A DNA stretch of 64,000 nt from Polyangiaceae bacterium. Its GTDB lineage: Bacteria > Myxococcota_A > Polyangia > Polyangiales > Polyangiaceae. Below are positions 28,221 through 37,374 of the stretch, one piece after another. The stretch spans positions 1 to 64,000 of the forward strand of contig JAHBVX010000010.1 of the NCBI GenBank assembly GCA_019637295.1, given 5' to 3'. Position 1 is the stretch's first letter. Each line of letters opens with the position of its first letter. The notes beneath the pieces were generated by a model. It saw nothing but the letters and a program-made list of their open reading frames with translations, had not been told where the DNA came from and ran no database searches. The position numbers and the translations under genes were made by a program.

Positions 28221-29315
28221 ATGTCGAGCAGCGGCCGGATCTGGCTCCAGCGTGAACTCTCGGGTGTGGTGGCGGCGGTACTGCTGGTCCCACTCAGCGG
28301 CGGCTGCGGACCCGCGCCGTCGGTCTCGTCGGCCGTCCAGAGGGCCGAGCCGGCCGCATCCACCGCCCGGCCGCGTGGGTCGACGCCCGAGCAGCTGGCT
28401 CGCGCCCTCGAGGACCACGAGCCGGCGGTGCGGGCCATGGCGTGGCGGACGCTGTGGGGAATGGTGGTCGACGACGCCGTGGAGACCTCCGAGCTGACGC
28501 CAGCCCTCGCGGCGCTGGCGCGGTTTCTCCATGGTGGTGCGGCGGCGGACAAAGTGCAGGCCGAGCAGCTCATCGAGCTGGTGGGGCAGCGCCGGAGCGC
28601 GGACGGTGAGCCCTTGCGCCTGCGTCACATCGTGCTGGGGGTGAGCGGCGTCGCCGGTGAGCCCTGGTCCGCCGAGCTCGCGAAGCTCGAGCTGTCCGCG
28701 GCGCTGAGCATCGGCACGATGCACGTCACCGCGGCGCTGTACGACCTGGGACACTGGCGAGCGCAGCTCTCGCCTCCGGAGATCGGACGGTATTCCGGCG
28801 GAGCGCTCGAGATCGTCTACCGCGTGTCGCCGGGGCCACGCTTCGTGCTGTCCGCGGTGCGGGTCGAGGACGACGGCGCCAAGTCTGGGGAAGCACCGGG
28901 CGTCTCCTTCACCCACCTGATCGGCCAGGTGGCCCGGCGTGGGCCGCTCGTCGAACGCATCGCTGCGATGGAGCGCGCACACCACGACCGCGGTCACGCG
29001 CTCGCCCGCGTCGTCGTCCAGCTCGACTTCGACGACGACGCATCGATGGTCGCGATGCTGCTGCGCGTCGAGCGGGGCGCGCTGTATCGCATTGGTGAGG
29101 TCGGTTTCGAAGGCAATCGCCGGCTCGCGCGTGCAGCGCTGCTTCGCCTGGTGGCACTGCGGGAGGGCGACCGCTACGACTTGTCGGCGCTAGAGCGCGG
29201 TCAGACGCGTCTGCGCAGCCATCCGCAGATCGCGCGGGTGGCGACGAGCACCCGACAGGGCGCCTCGCCCCTGAGCATGGACGTGCTCTTCGAGGTAGAA
29301 GAGCGAGGAGACTGA
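28221..29315 (+). CDS. POTRA-domain lipoprotein (BamA/TamA-like periplasmic part)
   Basis: This 364-aa protein has a lipoprotein signal (VVAAVLLVPLSGGCGPAP). A helical domain covers residues 50-145, then come two POTRA-like units. One is LELSAALSIGTMHVTAALYD with GALEIVYRVSPGPRFVLSAV. The other is VERGALYRIGEVGFEGNRRL, then LRLVALREGDRYDLSALERG and SMDVLFEVEE. POTRA domains bind unfolded beta-barrel precursors. The barrel domain of BamA is absent, so this is likely an accessory lipoprotein. ATG 28221 is preferred over an upstream in-frame start at 28077, because it precedes the signal directly. The gene ends 30 bp from the convergent beta-barrel gene. Confidence 0.75.
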   Translation: MSSSGRIWLQRELSGVVAAVLLVPLSGGCGPAPSVSSAVQRAEPAASTARPRGSTPEQLARALEDHEPAVRAMAWRTLWGMVVDDAVETSELTPALAALARFLHGGAAADKVQAEQLIELVGQRRSADGEPLRLRHIVLGVSGVAGEPWSAELAKLELSAALSIGTMHVTAALYDLGHWRAQLSPPEIGRYSGGALEIVYRVSPGPRFVLSAVRVEDDGAKSGEAPGVSFTHLIGQVARRGPLVERIAAMERAHHDRGHALARVVVQLDFDDDASMVAMLLRVERGALYRIGEVGFEGNRRLARAALLRLVALREGDRYDLSALERGQTRLRSHPQIARVATSTRQGASPLSMDVLFEVEERGD

Positions 29316-29344
29316 GACGATGCCGAACAGCGTAGTCACGGCTC

Positions 29345-30367
29345 CTAGAACCGATACGCGAGCCCGACCCCGAGCCGGAAGTCCCAGGAGCTCTGGACGG
29401 TCACGTCGTACTTGGGCGGATCGTCGAACAGGTTCGTTGTCTCTACGCGCTCGCGCCAGCCGCTCTCCTGAGTGAGATTCTTGGCGGCGCGCAGATCGAG
29501 AGGGATCTCCAGGCTGTCGCTGACCTCGATGGCGAGGCCGAACACCATCGTGAGCATGGTGGAGTTCTGCTTCGTCGTGCTGATCGAGTTCTCCAAGTCC
29601 GACCGCAACTGCGCGCTCGGATTGCCGTCGGTGACTTCCACCGTGCCGTCCACGGAGCTGCCCGAGACGAACTCCGGACCGATGCCGAGCCACACGCGGC
29701 CGAAGGTCACTGGCGCGATGCCTTCGACCAGGAGCCCCCACCGCAGACCGCTCGTCGTGACCTTCTCGTTCACGTTGAAGCCGACGCCGTTGATGTTGTA
29801 AGTGAGGTCGCGCTGCAGGGTCGCGCGGTCGTAGCCAACGTCGAGGCGTAGCCCCAAGTGTTGCAGGATCCGGGCCTCGTAGTAGAGCCCCGCGCCCCAA
29901 CCAAAGCCGCCGGCGGCGCCCGCGAAGCCGAGCGCGTCGTAGCCGGGGTCGACGTCTCCGGGCGTGGTCCACAGGCTACCGCCCACGCGAAACGCCAGCC
30001 CGATCGAAGACTCGAAGTCGCGCGGTTCGGACGGCGGCGGCGGCAGGGTCGGCTGCTGCCCGTAGCCCGGCGGTGGTCGTTGTCCGTACCCGTAACCCGG
30101 TTGCGGCGGCCCGTAGCCCGGCTGGCCGTACGGCGGCGGCCCGTAGCCCGGCTGGCCGTACGGCGGCGGCGGCCCGTAGCCTGGCTGGCCGTACGGCGGC
30201 GGCGGTCCATAGCCGGGCTGACCGTACGGCGGCGGCCCGTAGCCGGGTTGCGGTTGGGGCGGTGGCTGTCCCGGTCCGGCAGGTGGCGGCGCGCCCTGGG
30301 CAGCACTCGGCAGCGCGATGAGCGTCAACGCCAACGAGAGTGCGACGGAAGGAATCGAGGAGCGCAC
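29345..30367 (-). CDS. Outer-membrane beta-barrel protein with Pro-Gly-Tyr repeat region
   Basis: This 340-aa protein starts with a signal peptide (SSIPSVALSLALTLIALPSA). A repeat region follows (residues 26-108) built of PGYGPPPPYGQ units, four to five copies. A predicted 8-strand barrel comes next (SSIGLAFRVGGSLWTTPGDV, GLYYEARILQHLGLRLDVGY, WDFRLGVGLAYRF). The final residue is Phe, as expected for the BAM recognition signal. The PGYG repeats may be an extended periplasmic or surface linker. It is convergent with the POTRA lipoprotein. The barrel family is unassigned. Confidence 0.75.
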   Translation of the reverse strand: MRSSIPSVALSLALTLIALPSAAQGAPPPAGPGQPPPQPQPGYGPPPYGQPGYGPPPPYGQPGYGPPPPYGQPGYGPPPYGQPGYGPPQPGYGYGQRPPPGYGQQPTLPPPPSEPRDFESSIGLAFRVGGSLWTTPGDVDPGYDALGFAGAAGGFGWGAGLYYEARILQHLGLRLDVGYDRATLQRDLTYNINGVGFNVNEKVTTSGLRWGLLVEGIAPVTFGRVWLGIGPEFVSGSSVDGTVEVTDGNPSAQLRSDLENSISTTKQNSTMLTMVFGLAIEVSDSLEIPLDLRAAKNLTQESGWRERVETTNLFDDPPKYDVTVQSSWDFRLGVGLAYRF

Positions 30368-30567
30368 GGTGTCTCACGAAAGTGGAACGCGCAGACGACG
30401 CTTCCGAACGATAGGCGGGGTCGGAGTGGCGGGCAAGGCAGCGGTGGGGTTGGCAGATGCGTGACGACGTTGTCTTCGCCGGGCTCTTTCGGCATTTCCG
30501 TCGAAGCCCTGGCCTGACGCGCCCATGGATGCGAACATGTGTCCCAACTCTCCCCGAGAACGCCACG

Positions 30568-32076
30568 ATGAAGACTCGCGCTGTCTGCTTCCTGGGCTGC
30601 CTGGCTTGGTTTTCCGTCGGCTGCTCTGCGGAGCTCGCGACACCCGGGGTGAGCGAAGCGGCGGAGGCCATCGTCGGTGGAGTGGACGACACGGGCGCTA
30701 CGGCGCACCCGTCCGTCGTGTTCATCACCCACGGTGCCGGCGCGTGTACCGCATCCCTCATTGCGCCGCGGTTGATCCTCACGGCGCGTCACTGCGTGTC
30801 ACAGAACGTCACCCAAGGGATCGGCTGTGACATCTACGGCAACTCGCAGAACGGCGACCACGTCGGCAACACCTACACCGCGAGCAATCTCAAGGTGTAC
30901 GTGGGCCTGACGCCCGGCGGCACGACGTCGGTCGCCTCGGGGCAGCAGATCTTCCACACCCCCGGGAAGAACCTGTGCAACAACGACATCGCGCTGGTGG
31001 TGCTCGACAAGGCCGTCGCACAGCCATCGCTGCCCATCCGGATCGACCACCCGCCCTCCATCGGTGAGCTGACCACGGCGGTGGGCTATGGCGCGGTGAA
31101 CGACAACCAACAGGGCTCGGGCAAGCGGCGCCGGCGCGAGAACGTGCGCGTCATCAGCTTTGGACAGGACTGGAACGAGCTGAACGGCGTGGGCGAGTTC
31201 TCTGTCACCCAGTCGGTGTGCTCCGGGGACTCGGGCGGCCCGGTCTTCTCTGCGCAGGGCGCCGTGATCGGCGTGGCCTCCCGCGTCTCGCAGTGCAGCA
31301 ACCCCGCCGCGTCGGCCAAGTACGTACGGCTCGATCACCACAAGGCGCTGATCTTGGAGGCGTTCGCGGCCGCCGGGGCGACTCCGGTGCTCGAGGCCGT
31401 GGCGCCGCCCGCCACGCCGCCGAAGAAAGACGTCGGGCAAGGTCCATGCACCACGGGCGCGGAGTGCACGACGCTCATCTGCAAGCAGGGCAGTGACTCG
31501 TACTGCACGAACATCTGCAACAGCGTGCCGATCTGCGCGGCGGGCACGGTGTGCGCGGACGGGCAGGTCAACATCAGCGGTCAGGTCGTCACCGAGAAGC
31601 TGTGTCAACCGATGCCCAAGAACACCCCGTGCGAGCAGTGCCGCGCGGGTAGCTGCGTGAACGTGGCTACATCTTGCTACAACAACCCGTCCTGCAACTT
31701 GCTCTTGGCCTGCGCGGACGGCTGCACAGACTCGGCGTGTCTTCAGAGCTGCGTCTCCACGCACCAGTCGGGTCAGCTCGATTTCGAGGCGCTGCAGTTC
31801 TGCGCCTGCAGCGCGTGTGAGACGGAGTGCTCCAACTTGTGTGCAGAGGAGCCCGTCGGGACGGGTGGCTCGCCCGCGACTGGCGGCAGCGGCGGCACGG
31901 CGGGGTTCGGCGGAGCGCCGAGCGGCGGCGCGGCCGGAAGCGCGGGCTCGCCCACCGCGCAGCCTACGTCGTCGAGCAGCGGCGGCTGCGCGGTCGGCGC
32001 CGGCTCCAGCGCGCCGTCGACCTGGCTCGTGGTCCTCGCGTTCGCGGCCTTGCTGCGCCGGCGTCGCGCGCGCTAG
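30568..32076 (+). CDS. Secreted trypsin-like serine protease with MYXO-CTERM-like tail
   Basis: The 502-aa product has a lipoprotein-type signal (CLAWFSVGCSAE) and an S1 peptidase domain. The activation-type IVGG motif lies near residue 32, catalytic His is in LTARHCV, Asp in NNDIALVVL and Ser in CSGDSGGPVF. A Cys-rich domain follows (GPCTTGAECTTLICKQGSDS, CTNICNSVPICAAGTVC, then further Cys pairs). It ends with a Gly/Ala/Ser linker and a MYXO-CTERM-like signal: a GGC, a hydrophobic WLVVLAFAALL and RRRR. Such tails are processed for surface display or lipidation. A longer in-frame start at 30457 lies before the signal and is rejected. Confidence 0.9.
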   Translation: MKTRAVCFLGCLAWFSVGCSAELATPGVSEAAEAIVGGVDDTGATAHPSVVFITHGAGACTASLIAPRLILTARHCVSQNVTQGIGCDIYGNSQNGDHVGNTYTASNLKVYVGLTPGGTTSVASGQQIFHTPGKNLCNNDIALVVLDKAVAQPSLPIRIDHPPSIGELTTAVGYGAVNDNQQGSGKRRRRENVRVISFGQDWNELNGVGEFSVTQSVCSGDSGGPVFSAQGAVIGVASRVSQCSNPAASAKYVRLDHHKALILEAFAAAGATPVLEAVAPPATPPKKDVGQGPCTTGAECTTLICKQGSDSYCTNICNSVPICAAGTVCADGQVNISGQVVTEKLCQPMPKNTPCEQCRAGSCVNVATSCYNNPSCNLLLACADGCTDSACLQSCVSTHQSGQLDFEALQFCACSACETECSNLCAEEPVGTGGSPATGGSGGTAGFGGAPSGGAAGSAGSPTAQPTSSSSGGCAVGAGSSAPSTWLVVLAFAALLRRRRAR

Positions 32077-32092
32077 CTCGCCGTAGCTCGGG

Positions 32093-33760
32093 CTACTCGT
32101 TGGGCTGCTGCGGCGGCCAGGTCGGGAAGGGGAACGTCGGCATCGGCGGGAGCTGCGACGGTAACGCGGTGGGGAGCGTCGTGGGGATGGGAAACGGGAA
32201 CGCTCCACCTTCGGCGCTCGAAGCGTCCGCGCCGCCGTCCTTCTTGGGCAGCGGCTTGTGAGTGCCGGTCGGCTTCGTCGTGGGGGTGGGCGTCGGGAGC
32301 GGGTTCTGTGGGTTGGGGTTGGGCTGGGGAGTGCTCGTGCCCTGGGCCGTGATGGTCGTCTCTGGCGGCGGATCCCCCAGCGGCACGACCTCGGGGCCGT
32401 CCCCCTTGTTGCTGCGGAGGAACACGACGAGCGCGATGACGCCGCCGGTGACCAAGAGCCCCGCGAGCAGCGCGAGCAGCGCGCCGCTACCGCCACCGCC
32501 TCGCCTGGCCGGCGTCGGCGGGTACGCGGCGGGGTAGGGGGCTGGCGCGGCTGCGTGCCCGGCCGTGGGCGCCGCGGTGCGAGGTGCCATCGGCACCGCG
32601 TGCTGCTCCGCGGTGTGTCGTGCGAGCTCGGCGATGAGCTCCTTCGAGGCCTCCTGCGTGGACCCTTGGGGCGGCTCCTGCATGTCCGGCGTGCGCGGAC
32701 CGGTGACCGCAGGCGCGGCGGGTGGCGCCTCGTCTTCCGGTGGCAACGTCTTGGGCACCGTGCTCTTGCGCGGGGGATCGGCCGACGTGACCGCGGCGAG
32801 CGGACCCAGATCTTCCGTTCGCGATTGCTTGGTCGGCGGCGCCGGCGGCGCGGACGAGACGCCGGCCGGAGCGGGGGTGGCCGCCAGTCGACCGGCGACG
32901 GACAGGTCCCCCGCGAGCCCCGCCAGCGCCAGGCGCATCTCGAGGGCGCTCTCGTAGCGCTGCTCCTTCAGGGGCGCCATCGCGCGATGGACGACCCCGC
33001 CGAGCGCGCCAGAGACGGTCGGCGTGTGATCCGACAGGTGCTTGATCTTTCCTTGCGCGACCTGCGCCACGATACTGGCGGCGTCATCGCCGTAGGCAGG
33101 CCGCTCGCCGCTGAGCATCTCGTACAAGATCACGCCGAGCGAGTAGATGTCCGCGCGGTGATCGACCTTGTCCGCCGAGTAGAGCTGCTCGGGGGCCATG
33201 TACTCGGGGGTGCCCATGACGGCTCCCGGGCGAGTCAGGCCCTTCTTCTGGTACGCGCTGTCATCGAACAGCTTCGCGATGCCGAAGTCCAGCAGCTTGA
33301 GCACTGGCCCTCCGGTAGACGGCGTGATGAAGACGTTGTCCGGCTTCAGATCCCGGTGCACCACGCCGAGCGCGTGCGCGGCCTCGAGGCCCGCCAGCAT
33401 CTGCAGCGCGAAGTCGATGGCCTGGTCCTGCGGCAGCTTGGAGCGGCGGTCCAGCAGGTTTTGCAGCGACTCGCCGTGCAGCAGCTCCATCACGATGAAC
33501 GGAGAACCCTGGGGAGTTTGATCTACGTCCGTGACGCGGGTCACGTGGGGGCTCTGGATCCGCGCCGACACCCGCGCCTCCTGAAGAAAGCGCGACGAGA
33601 GACCGGGCCGCTTGGCCAGATCCGCGTGCAAGAACTTGAGCGCGACGTTGGTCCCGAGCAGCTCGTGCTCGGCCTCGTACACGGTCCCCATCCCGCCGTC
33701 GCCTATCAGGCGGACGATGCGGTACTTGCCGCCAACGACGTCACCGGGCTCGGGTCGCAT
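32093..33760 (-). CDS. Ser/Thr protein kinase with transmembrane anchor and Pro-rich periplasmic tail
   Basis: This 555-aa protein is a Hanks-type kinase (residues about 12-275). It has the glycine loop GDGGMGTVYEA, the Lys in VALKFL, the catalytic HRDLKPDNV, DFGIAKL and the APEQLYSADKVDHRADIYSLG region with GERPAY. A Pro/Ala linker leads to one membrane helix (residues 423-446, LLALLAGLLVTGGVIALVVF). A periplasmic Pro/Thr-rich tail of about 110 residues follows, without PASTA or sensor domains. It is a typical Myxococcota Pkn kinase that would phosphorylate cytoplasmic partners. It is convergent with the serine protease, with 16 bp between stops. Confidence 0.93.
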   Translation of the reverse strand: MRPEPGDVVGGKYRIVRLIGDGGMGTVYEAEHELLGTNVALKFLHADLAKRPGLSSRFLQEARVSARIQSPHVTRVTDVDQTPQGSPFIVMELLHGESLQNLLDRRSKLPQDQAIDFALQMLAGLEAAHALGVVHRDLKPDNVFITPSTGGPVLKLLDFGIAKLFDDSAYQKKGLTRPGAVMGTPEYMAPEQLYSADKVDHRADIYSLGVILYEMLSGERPAYGDDAASIVAQVAQGKIKHLSDHTPTVSGALGGVVHRAMAPLKEQRYESALEMRLALAGLAGDLSVAGRLAATPAPAGVSSAPPAPPTKQSRTEDLGPLAAVTSADPPRKSTVPKTLPPEDEAPPAAPAVTGPRTPDMQEPPQGSTQEASKELIAELARHTAEQHAVPMAPRTAAPTAGHAAAPAPYPAAYPPTPARRGGGGSGALLALLAGLLVTGGVIALVVFLRSNKGDGPEVVPLGDPPPETTITAQGTSTPQPNPNPQNPLPTPTPTTKPTGTHKPLPKKDGGADASSAEGGAFPFPIPTTLPTALPSQLPPMPTFPFPTWPPQQPNE

Positions 33761-33825
33761 TGGCCTCGCTTGAAAAAACCGTCATCGGCAGCTCGGAGCG
33801 AGGAGGATAGCGCGCGCTCCGCGAA

Positions 33826-34773
33826 TCAGGATAGCACTCCGAGCAGGGCCGCGAGACAGTACGCGGTCGCGGCCGCGGTGATGGGTACGGTGAAGTTGTC
33901 GTCGAGGTTCCGGCTCACCAGCTCGGCCACGCCAGCGGCCAGCGCGCTGCCCAAGCCGATGACCATCAGCGCGCCCAGCGGCACGGAGGTGTGCCAGAGC
34001 GCGATCACGACGGAAGCGGCCAACGTGCCGGTGATCACGAACGCCAGAGAGCCCTCTAGGGTGCGGCCGTTCACCAGCGGAGTTCGCCCGAAGCGACGAC
34101 CGATGACGCTCGCCGCCGGATCCGCCACGCCGAGGATGGCGACGGCGACGCTGCACACCAACGGCTGCTGGACGAAGGCGATCAGGAGCAACGCGGTGCC
34201 GTACCAGGTGGACGAGTTGACGCGGTGCCTTTCGTGCGGATGCGCCACGCGTTTGAACAGCCACATCAGCGTGTCGTTCGCGCGCGGGCTGACTCGGCGC
34301 AGCCCCTCGAGGAACCAGAACGTGCCGGCGAACACAGCCGGGGCGATGATGAGACCGCGCAGGGACAGCACCTCTTCAATCAGCAGCAGCACGATGACCG
34401 CCGAGGTCAGGTGGAACGCCGAGCGCGACAGGTTCTTGGGTCGCAGGCTGGGCACGGGCGCCGCCTCGCTGCGCAGCGCCGCGGCCAGCGCCTCGTAGGT
34501 CGGTACGATGCGGGCACGGAAGGCCAGCCAGGCCTCGCGCCCGGAGCCCGGTGCGGGCGCGTGCTCACGCAGGTGCGTCGACAGCTCCTCGAGGCGCTCC
34601 CGCAGCCCGCCGGCACACTCGCCGTACAGCTCCGACGCTCGCAGCTCGATCTGCGTCAGCCGCTCCCGCAGCGCGGCGGGGGCGTCCCGCCAGCCCGAGC
34701 GGTCCAACCCGCGAAGCACCTCGTACAGCTCGAGCGCGAGCTGGCGCCCATCGACAACGACCGCAGAAGTCAC
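33826..34773 (-). CDS. Dolichol-kinase-like membrane protein (SEC59/DGK1/VTE5 family)
   Basis: This 315-aa protein has an N-terminal helical cytoplasmic region (residues 1-110, charged and Leu-rich: LRERLEELSTHLREH). About six to seven membrane segments follow. The family signature is VADPAASVIGRRFGRTPLVN, then GRTLEGSLAFVITGTLAAS, plus LVSRNLDDNFTVPITAA at the end. Members of this superfamily phosphorylate lipid alcohols such as dolichol or phytol, or make phosphatidate from diacylglycerol, often with CTP. GTG 34773 is the start. A longer in-frame extension to 35310 overlaps the divergent TPR lipoprotein gene and is rejected. It could function in lipid carrier recycling. Confidence 0.8.
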   Translation of the reverse strand: MTSAVVVDGRQLALELYEVLRGLDRSGWRDAPAALRERLTQIELRASELYGECAGGLRERLEELSTHLREHAPAPGSGREAWLAFRARIVPTYEALAAALRSEAAPVPSLRPKNLSRSAFHLTSAVIVLLLIEEVLSLRGLIIAPAVFAGTFWFLEGLRRVSPRANDTLMWLFKRVAHPHERHRVNSSTWYGTALLLIAFVQQPLVCSVAVAILGVADPAASVIGRRFGRTPLVNGRTLEGSLAFVITGTLAASVVIALWHTSVPLGALMVIGLGSALAAGVAELVSRNLDDNFTVPITAAATAYCLAALLGVLS

Positions 34774-34893
34774 GACACCAGGGCCGTACTCCCAAACCGA
34801 GCCGCGGGCAATTGCGCGCGGGCCAGTGCGGCAGAAACGTAGGCAATTTCCAGCGCCGGACGCGCGCCGCCCGAGTGGTAAGCTCGCTCGCCA

Positions 34894-35682
34894 ATGGCCT
34901 CGCTCTCTGTTGGTGGCGCGGTGCTGGTGGCCCTGCTCGCCGCGGGGTGCGGCGGCTCGCCAGCGCCTGCCGCGGCACCCGGCGCCGGGTCGCGCGCCAC
35001 CGACGAGGATGCGCGCCTGCTCGCTGCCGCGACGAGCGAGCTCGAGCGCGGGCAGCCTCGGGCGGCGATCGCGCTGCTCGAGCGCGGGCTCGATGCCGCG
35101 GACGCGCGCGGCGAGCGCCAGGAGGTGGTTCGAGCGCGCCTGCTGCTGCAGCTCGGGCGCACCCACCTCGCGCTCCGGGAGGGCGCGCGGGCCGCCGAGT
35201 ACCTGGAACAGGCATCCCGGCTCAACGCGCGGCTGTACGGGCCGACGCACACCGACACCCTCGACACGCTGGAGCTGTTGGGTATCTGCGCCGACCTGTT
35301 GGGCGATCACCGGCTGGCGGAGCGACGCTTCCGAGGCGTGCTCGAAGCCTGCGAGGCCACCGGTCGCGCCGATACGACGGATTGCCTCCGGGTGCGCGTC
35401 AACCTTGCGGTCAACCTCGAGCTGCAGGACCGACTGGAGGAGGCCGAGCGCGCGGCGGCCTCCGCGATCAGCGCGCTGGAGCGCGCCGATGACTCCGAGC
35501 TGCTCGGGCGCGCGGTCCGAGTCCTGGCGGGCATCTACCAGCGCCGTGGCGATCTGCTGCGCGCGCGGGAGGCCTACACGCGGGCCATCGGCCTGCTGTC
35601 ACCGATCCACGGCGCCGACAGCCCGGAGGTGCAGGGCCTGATCCGACAGCGCCAAACCGTCGAGGGCCAACTCGAGCCGTGA
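34894..35682 (+). CDS. TPR-repeat lipoprotein
   Basis: This 262-aa protein has a lipoprotein signal (VLVALLAAGCGG) and five to six TPR-type helical pairs. Examples are ATSELERGQPRAAIALLERG, LLQLGRTHLALREGARAAEY, then NLAVNLELQDRLEEAERAAA and RVLAGIYQRRGDLLRAREAY. TPR lipoproteins scaffold envelope complexes. Its TGA overlaps the GTG of the next gene (GTGA), so it is probably coupled to mtfA. It is divergent from the dolichol-kinase-like gene. Confidence 0.8.
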   Translation: MASLSVGGAVLVALLAAGCGGSPAPAAAPGAGSRATDEDARLLAAATSELERGQPRAAIALLERGLDAADARGERQEVVRARLLLQLGRTHLALREGARAAEYLEQASRLNARLYGPTHTDTLDTLELLGICADLLGDHRLAERRFRGVLEACEATGRADTTDCLRVRVNLAVNLELQDRLEEAERAAASAISALERADDSELLGRAVRVLAGIYQRRGDLLRAREAYTRAIGLLSPIHGADSPEVQGLIRQRQTVEGQLEP

Positions 35683-36560
35683 GCCGAGACCACCGAGTCT
35701 TTCCCAAGCGTGCGGCGCTCGTCCACCGCAGCCTCGCCCTGTTGCTCACGTTGGTCGCGTGCATCCCGATCGTGCTCGTGTTCGAGAGCGTCCCAGCGCT
35801 GCTGCTCGCGCCGGTGATCGGGGGCGTCTACTACCTCGTGTCGACGCGTCGGTACCGCCGCCGCGCTCGGATCGCGGCGCGCCCGTTCCCGTCGCCCTGG
35901 CGCGACGTGTTGCTCCGGCGCGTCCCGTTCTACCGCGGGCTGGGCGAGGTGGACCGACCGCGCTTCGAGCTCGACGTCGCGCTCTTCCTGTCGGAGCAGC
36001 GCATCATCGGAGACCACGGGGCGACGGTCGACGACGAGACCCGCGTGCTCATCGCCGCGTCTGCGGCGATGCTGGCGTTCGGTATGCCGGAGTGGGAGTG
36101 GGACGACCTGCGCGACATCGTGGTCTATCCCAGGGCGTTCGACGATGGCTATCGGCAGTCCCACGACGCGCAGATCGCGGGCATGGTGCACCACCAAGGG
36201 CCCATCTTGCTGTCCCAGCGGGACGTGAAGCTGGGCTTTGCCAAGCAAGATGGCCACAACGTGGCGCTGCACGAGCTCGCCCACGTGATGGACTTCGCGG
36301 ATGGTCGCGCGGACGGCATCCCCGCGGACATCGACTGGGTCGCCACGGCGCCGTGGATCGAGTTGGTGAGCAATCGACTCGAGCGAGTACGCCGCGCTGG
36401 GAAGTACCGCGCTCTGCGCAGCTACGCTGGCACGAACGAGGCCGAGCTGTTCGCCGTGGCGGTAGAGGCGTTCTTCGAGCGCCCCGCCGCGCTCAAGGAG
36501 CGCGACCCAGATCTCTACGCGGCCCTCGCGGACTATTTCAACCAGGACCCTGCGGGCTGA
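35679..36560 (+). CDS. mtfA: MtfA-family (M90) zinc-dependent peptidase
   Basis: This 293-aa protein has an N-terminal membrane anchor (LALLLTLVACIPIVLVFESV, ALLLAPVIGGVYYLV). The MtfA domain has the zinc motif HELAHVMDF (about residues 200-208) and a downstream EAELFAVAVEAFFERP carrying the third ligand. The conserved QRDVKLGFAKQDGHNVALHE block is present. E. coli MtfA binds and sequesters Mlc, a glucose-phosphotransferase regulator, and is a peptidase. Here the anchor is a difference from the soluble E. coli form. It overlaps the TPR lipoprotein by 4 bp. Its last 12 codons are nearly repeated at 47725-47763. Confidence 0.88.
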   Translation: MSRDHRVFPKRAALVHRSLALLLTLVACIPIVLVFESVPALLLAPVIGGVYYLVSTRRYRRRARIAARPFPSPWRDVLLRRVPFYRGLGEVDRPRFELDVALFLSEQRIIGDHGATVDDETRVLIAASAAMLAFGMPEWEWDDLRDIVVYPRAFDDGYRQSHDAQIAGMVHHQGPILLSQRDVKLGFAKQDGHNVALHELAHVMDFADGRADGIPADIDWVATAPWIELVSNRLERVRRAGKYRALRSYAGTNEAELFAVAVEAFFERPAALKERDPDLYAALADYFNQDPAG

Positions 36561-36627
36561 GCCACGCTCGATCGTGTTGCCTTGTCGGCCAGACGCGGTC
36601 GCGGCGCCGTGGCCGCGCGCCCCTGGA

Positions 36628-37113
36628 TCAAGCCTTGCTTCGACGCCGCGCCAGCGTTGCCCGCAGCAGCGGGAGCATTGCCAGGTCCTTGTCGCGACCC
36701 GCCGCAGCCTTCACCTCGATCAGACGCTCGAGGGACAGCACGCTGACCGTGGAGTCGCCGATGGAAAGCTCGACGGTGTCAGCCACCAAGTCTTGGTACT
36801 CGAGATCGCCCAAACTGCCGAGAACATCCAAGATCCCCAGCGTAGTCATCAGGAGCTTGTGACCGCGGGACCGCAGGTGGGACTCGTTCGGAACCAGTTG
36901 GCGAGGGTCGCCGCGGAACACGGCCGCGAGTTCCCGGAGGGCCGCCAGCAGGCGCGCGACGTTCTCGTCGTCCCGATCGTAGAGGATGTCCAGATCGAAG
37001 GTGACCGCCGGGGCTCCCTGGAGCACCCCTGCGGTCATGCCGACTACGATGAAGCGCACTTGGTGGCGACGGAGCAGGGCGATCAGCTCGAATGACTTAG
37101 TCGGTGTCGGCAT
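36628..37113 (-). CDS. Nucleotidyltransferase-like protein (toxin-like partner of the 61-aa protein)
   Basis: This 161-aa protein has a nucleotidyltransferase fold. HQVRFIVVGMTAGVLQGAPA is followed by VTFDLDILYDRDDENVARLL with acidic residues at the metal site. A later strand and helix (HKLLMTTLGILDVLGSLGDL) and a C-terminal basic KAAAGRDKDLAMLPLLRATL helix follow. It overlaps the upstream 61-aa gene by 17 bp. Two-gene modules of this kind are often toxin-antitoxin-like, but here the role is inferred only from layout. The mtfA gene ends 67 bp away on the other strand. Confidence 0.6.
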   Translation of the reverse strand: MPTPTKSFELIALLRRHQVRFIVVGMTAGVLQGAPAVTFDLDILYDRDDENVARLLAALRELAAVFRGDPRQLVPNESHLRSRGHKLLMTTLGILDVLGSLGDLEYQDLVADTVELSIGDSTVSVLSLERLIEVKAAAGRDKDLAMLPLLRATLARRRSKA

Positions 37114-37282
37114 CGCTCATCAACCGAGAGAGGGACACCGCTGTTTCGTACATCACGACAAGCCGCTCCTGCGGCGTCAGAGCCAACATCAGATCGATCT
37201 GCGTCAGGTCGACGCCCGCCGCATCGAATGCATTCTCGTTGATCTCCTCGATCTGAGTGTCGGCGCTGGCGGTCGAGTCCAT
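37097..37282 (-). CDS. Small acidic protein encoded upstream of the nucleotidyltransferase (possible antitoxin)
   Basis: This 61-aa protein starts MDSTASADTQIEEINENAFD, then LTQIDLMLALTPQERLVVMY and ETAVSLSRLMSDADTD. It is acidic and alpha-helical, consistent with a small antitoxin-like partner or a DNA-damage accessory. The ATG at 37282 is chosen because the longer frame upstream overlaps the divergent lipoprotein gene. It overlaps the next gene by 17 bp and must be co-translated with it. Confidence 0.55.
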   Translation of the reverse strand: MDSTASADTQIEEINENAFDAAGVDLTQIDLMLALTPQERLVVMYETAVSLSRLMSDADTD

Positions 37283-37374
37283 GGGCTCGAACCTATCATG
37301 CCACGGCCGACCGGTGATCGCAGACGGCCTTGATGCTCGGCGCAGACCTGTTACCGTGTGCGAGGAGCACGTCG

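Noticed and set aside
30073-30321. The plus-strand frame across the PGYG repeat region of the outer-membrane gene
   Set aside because: It is the antisense of a simple repeat. The coding direction is set by the signal peptide and final Phe on the minus strand.
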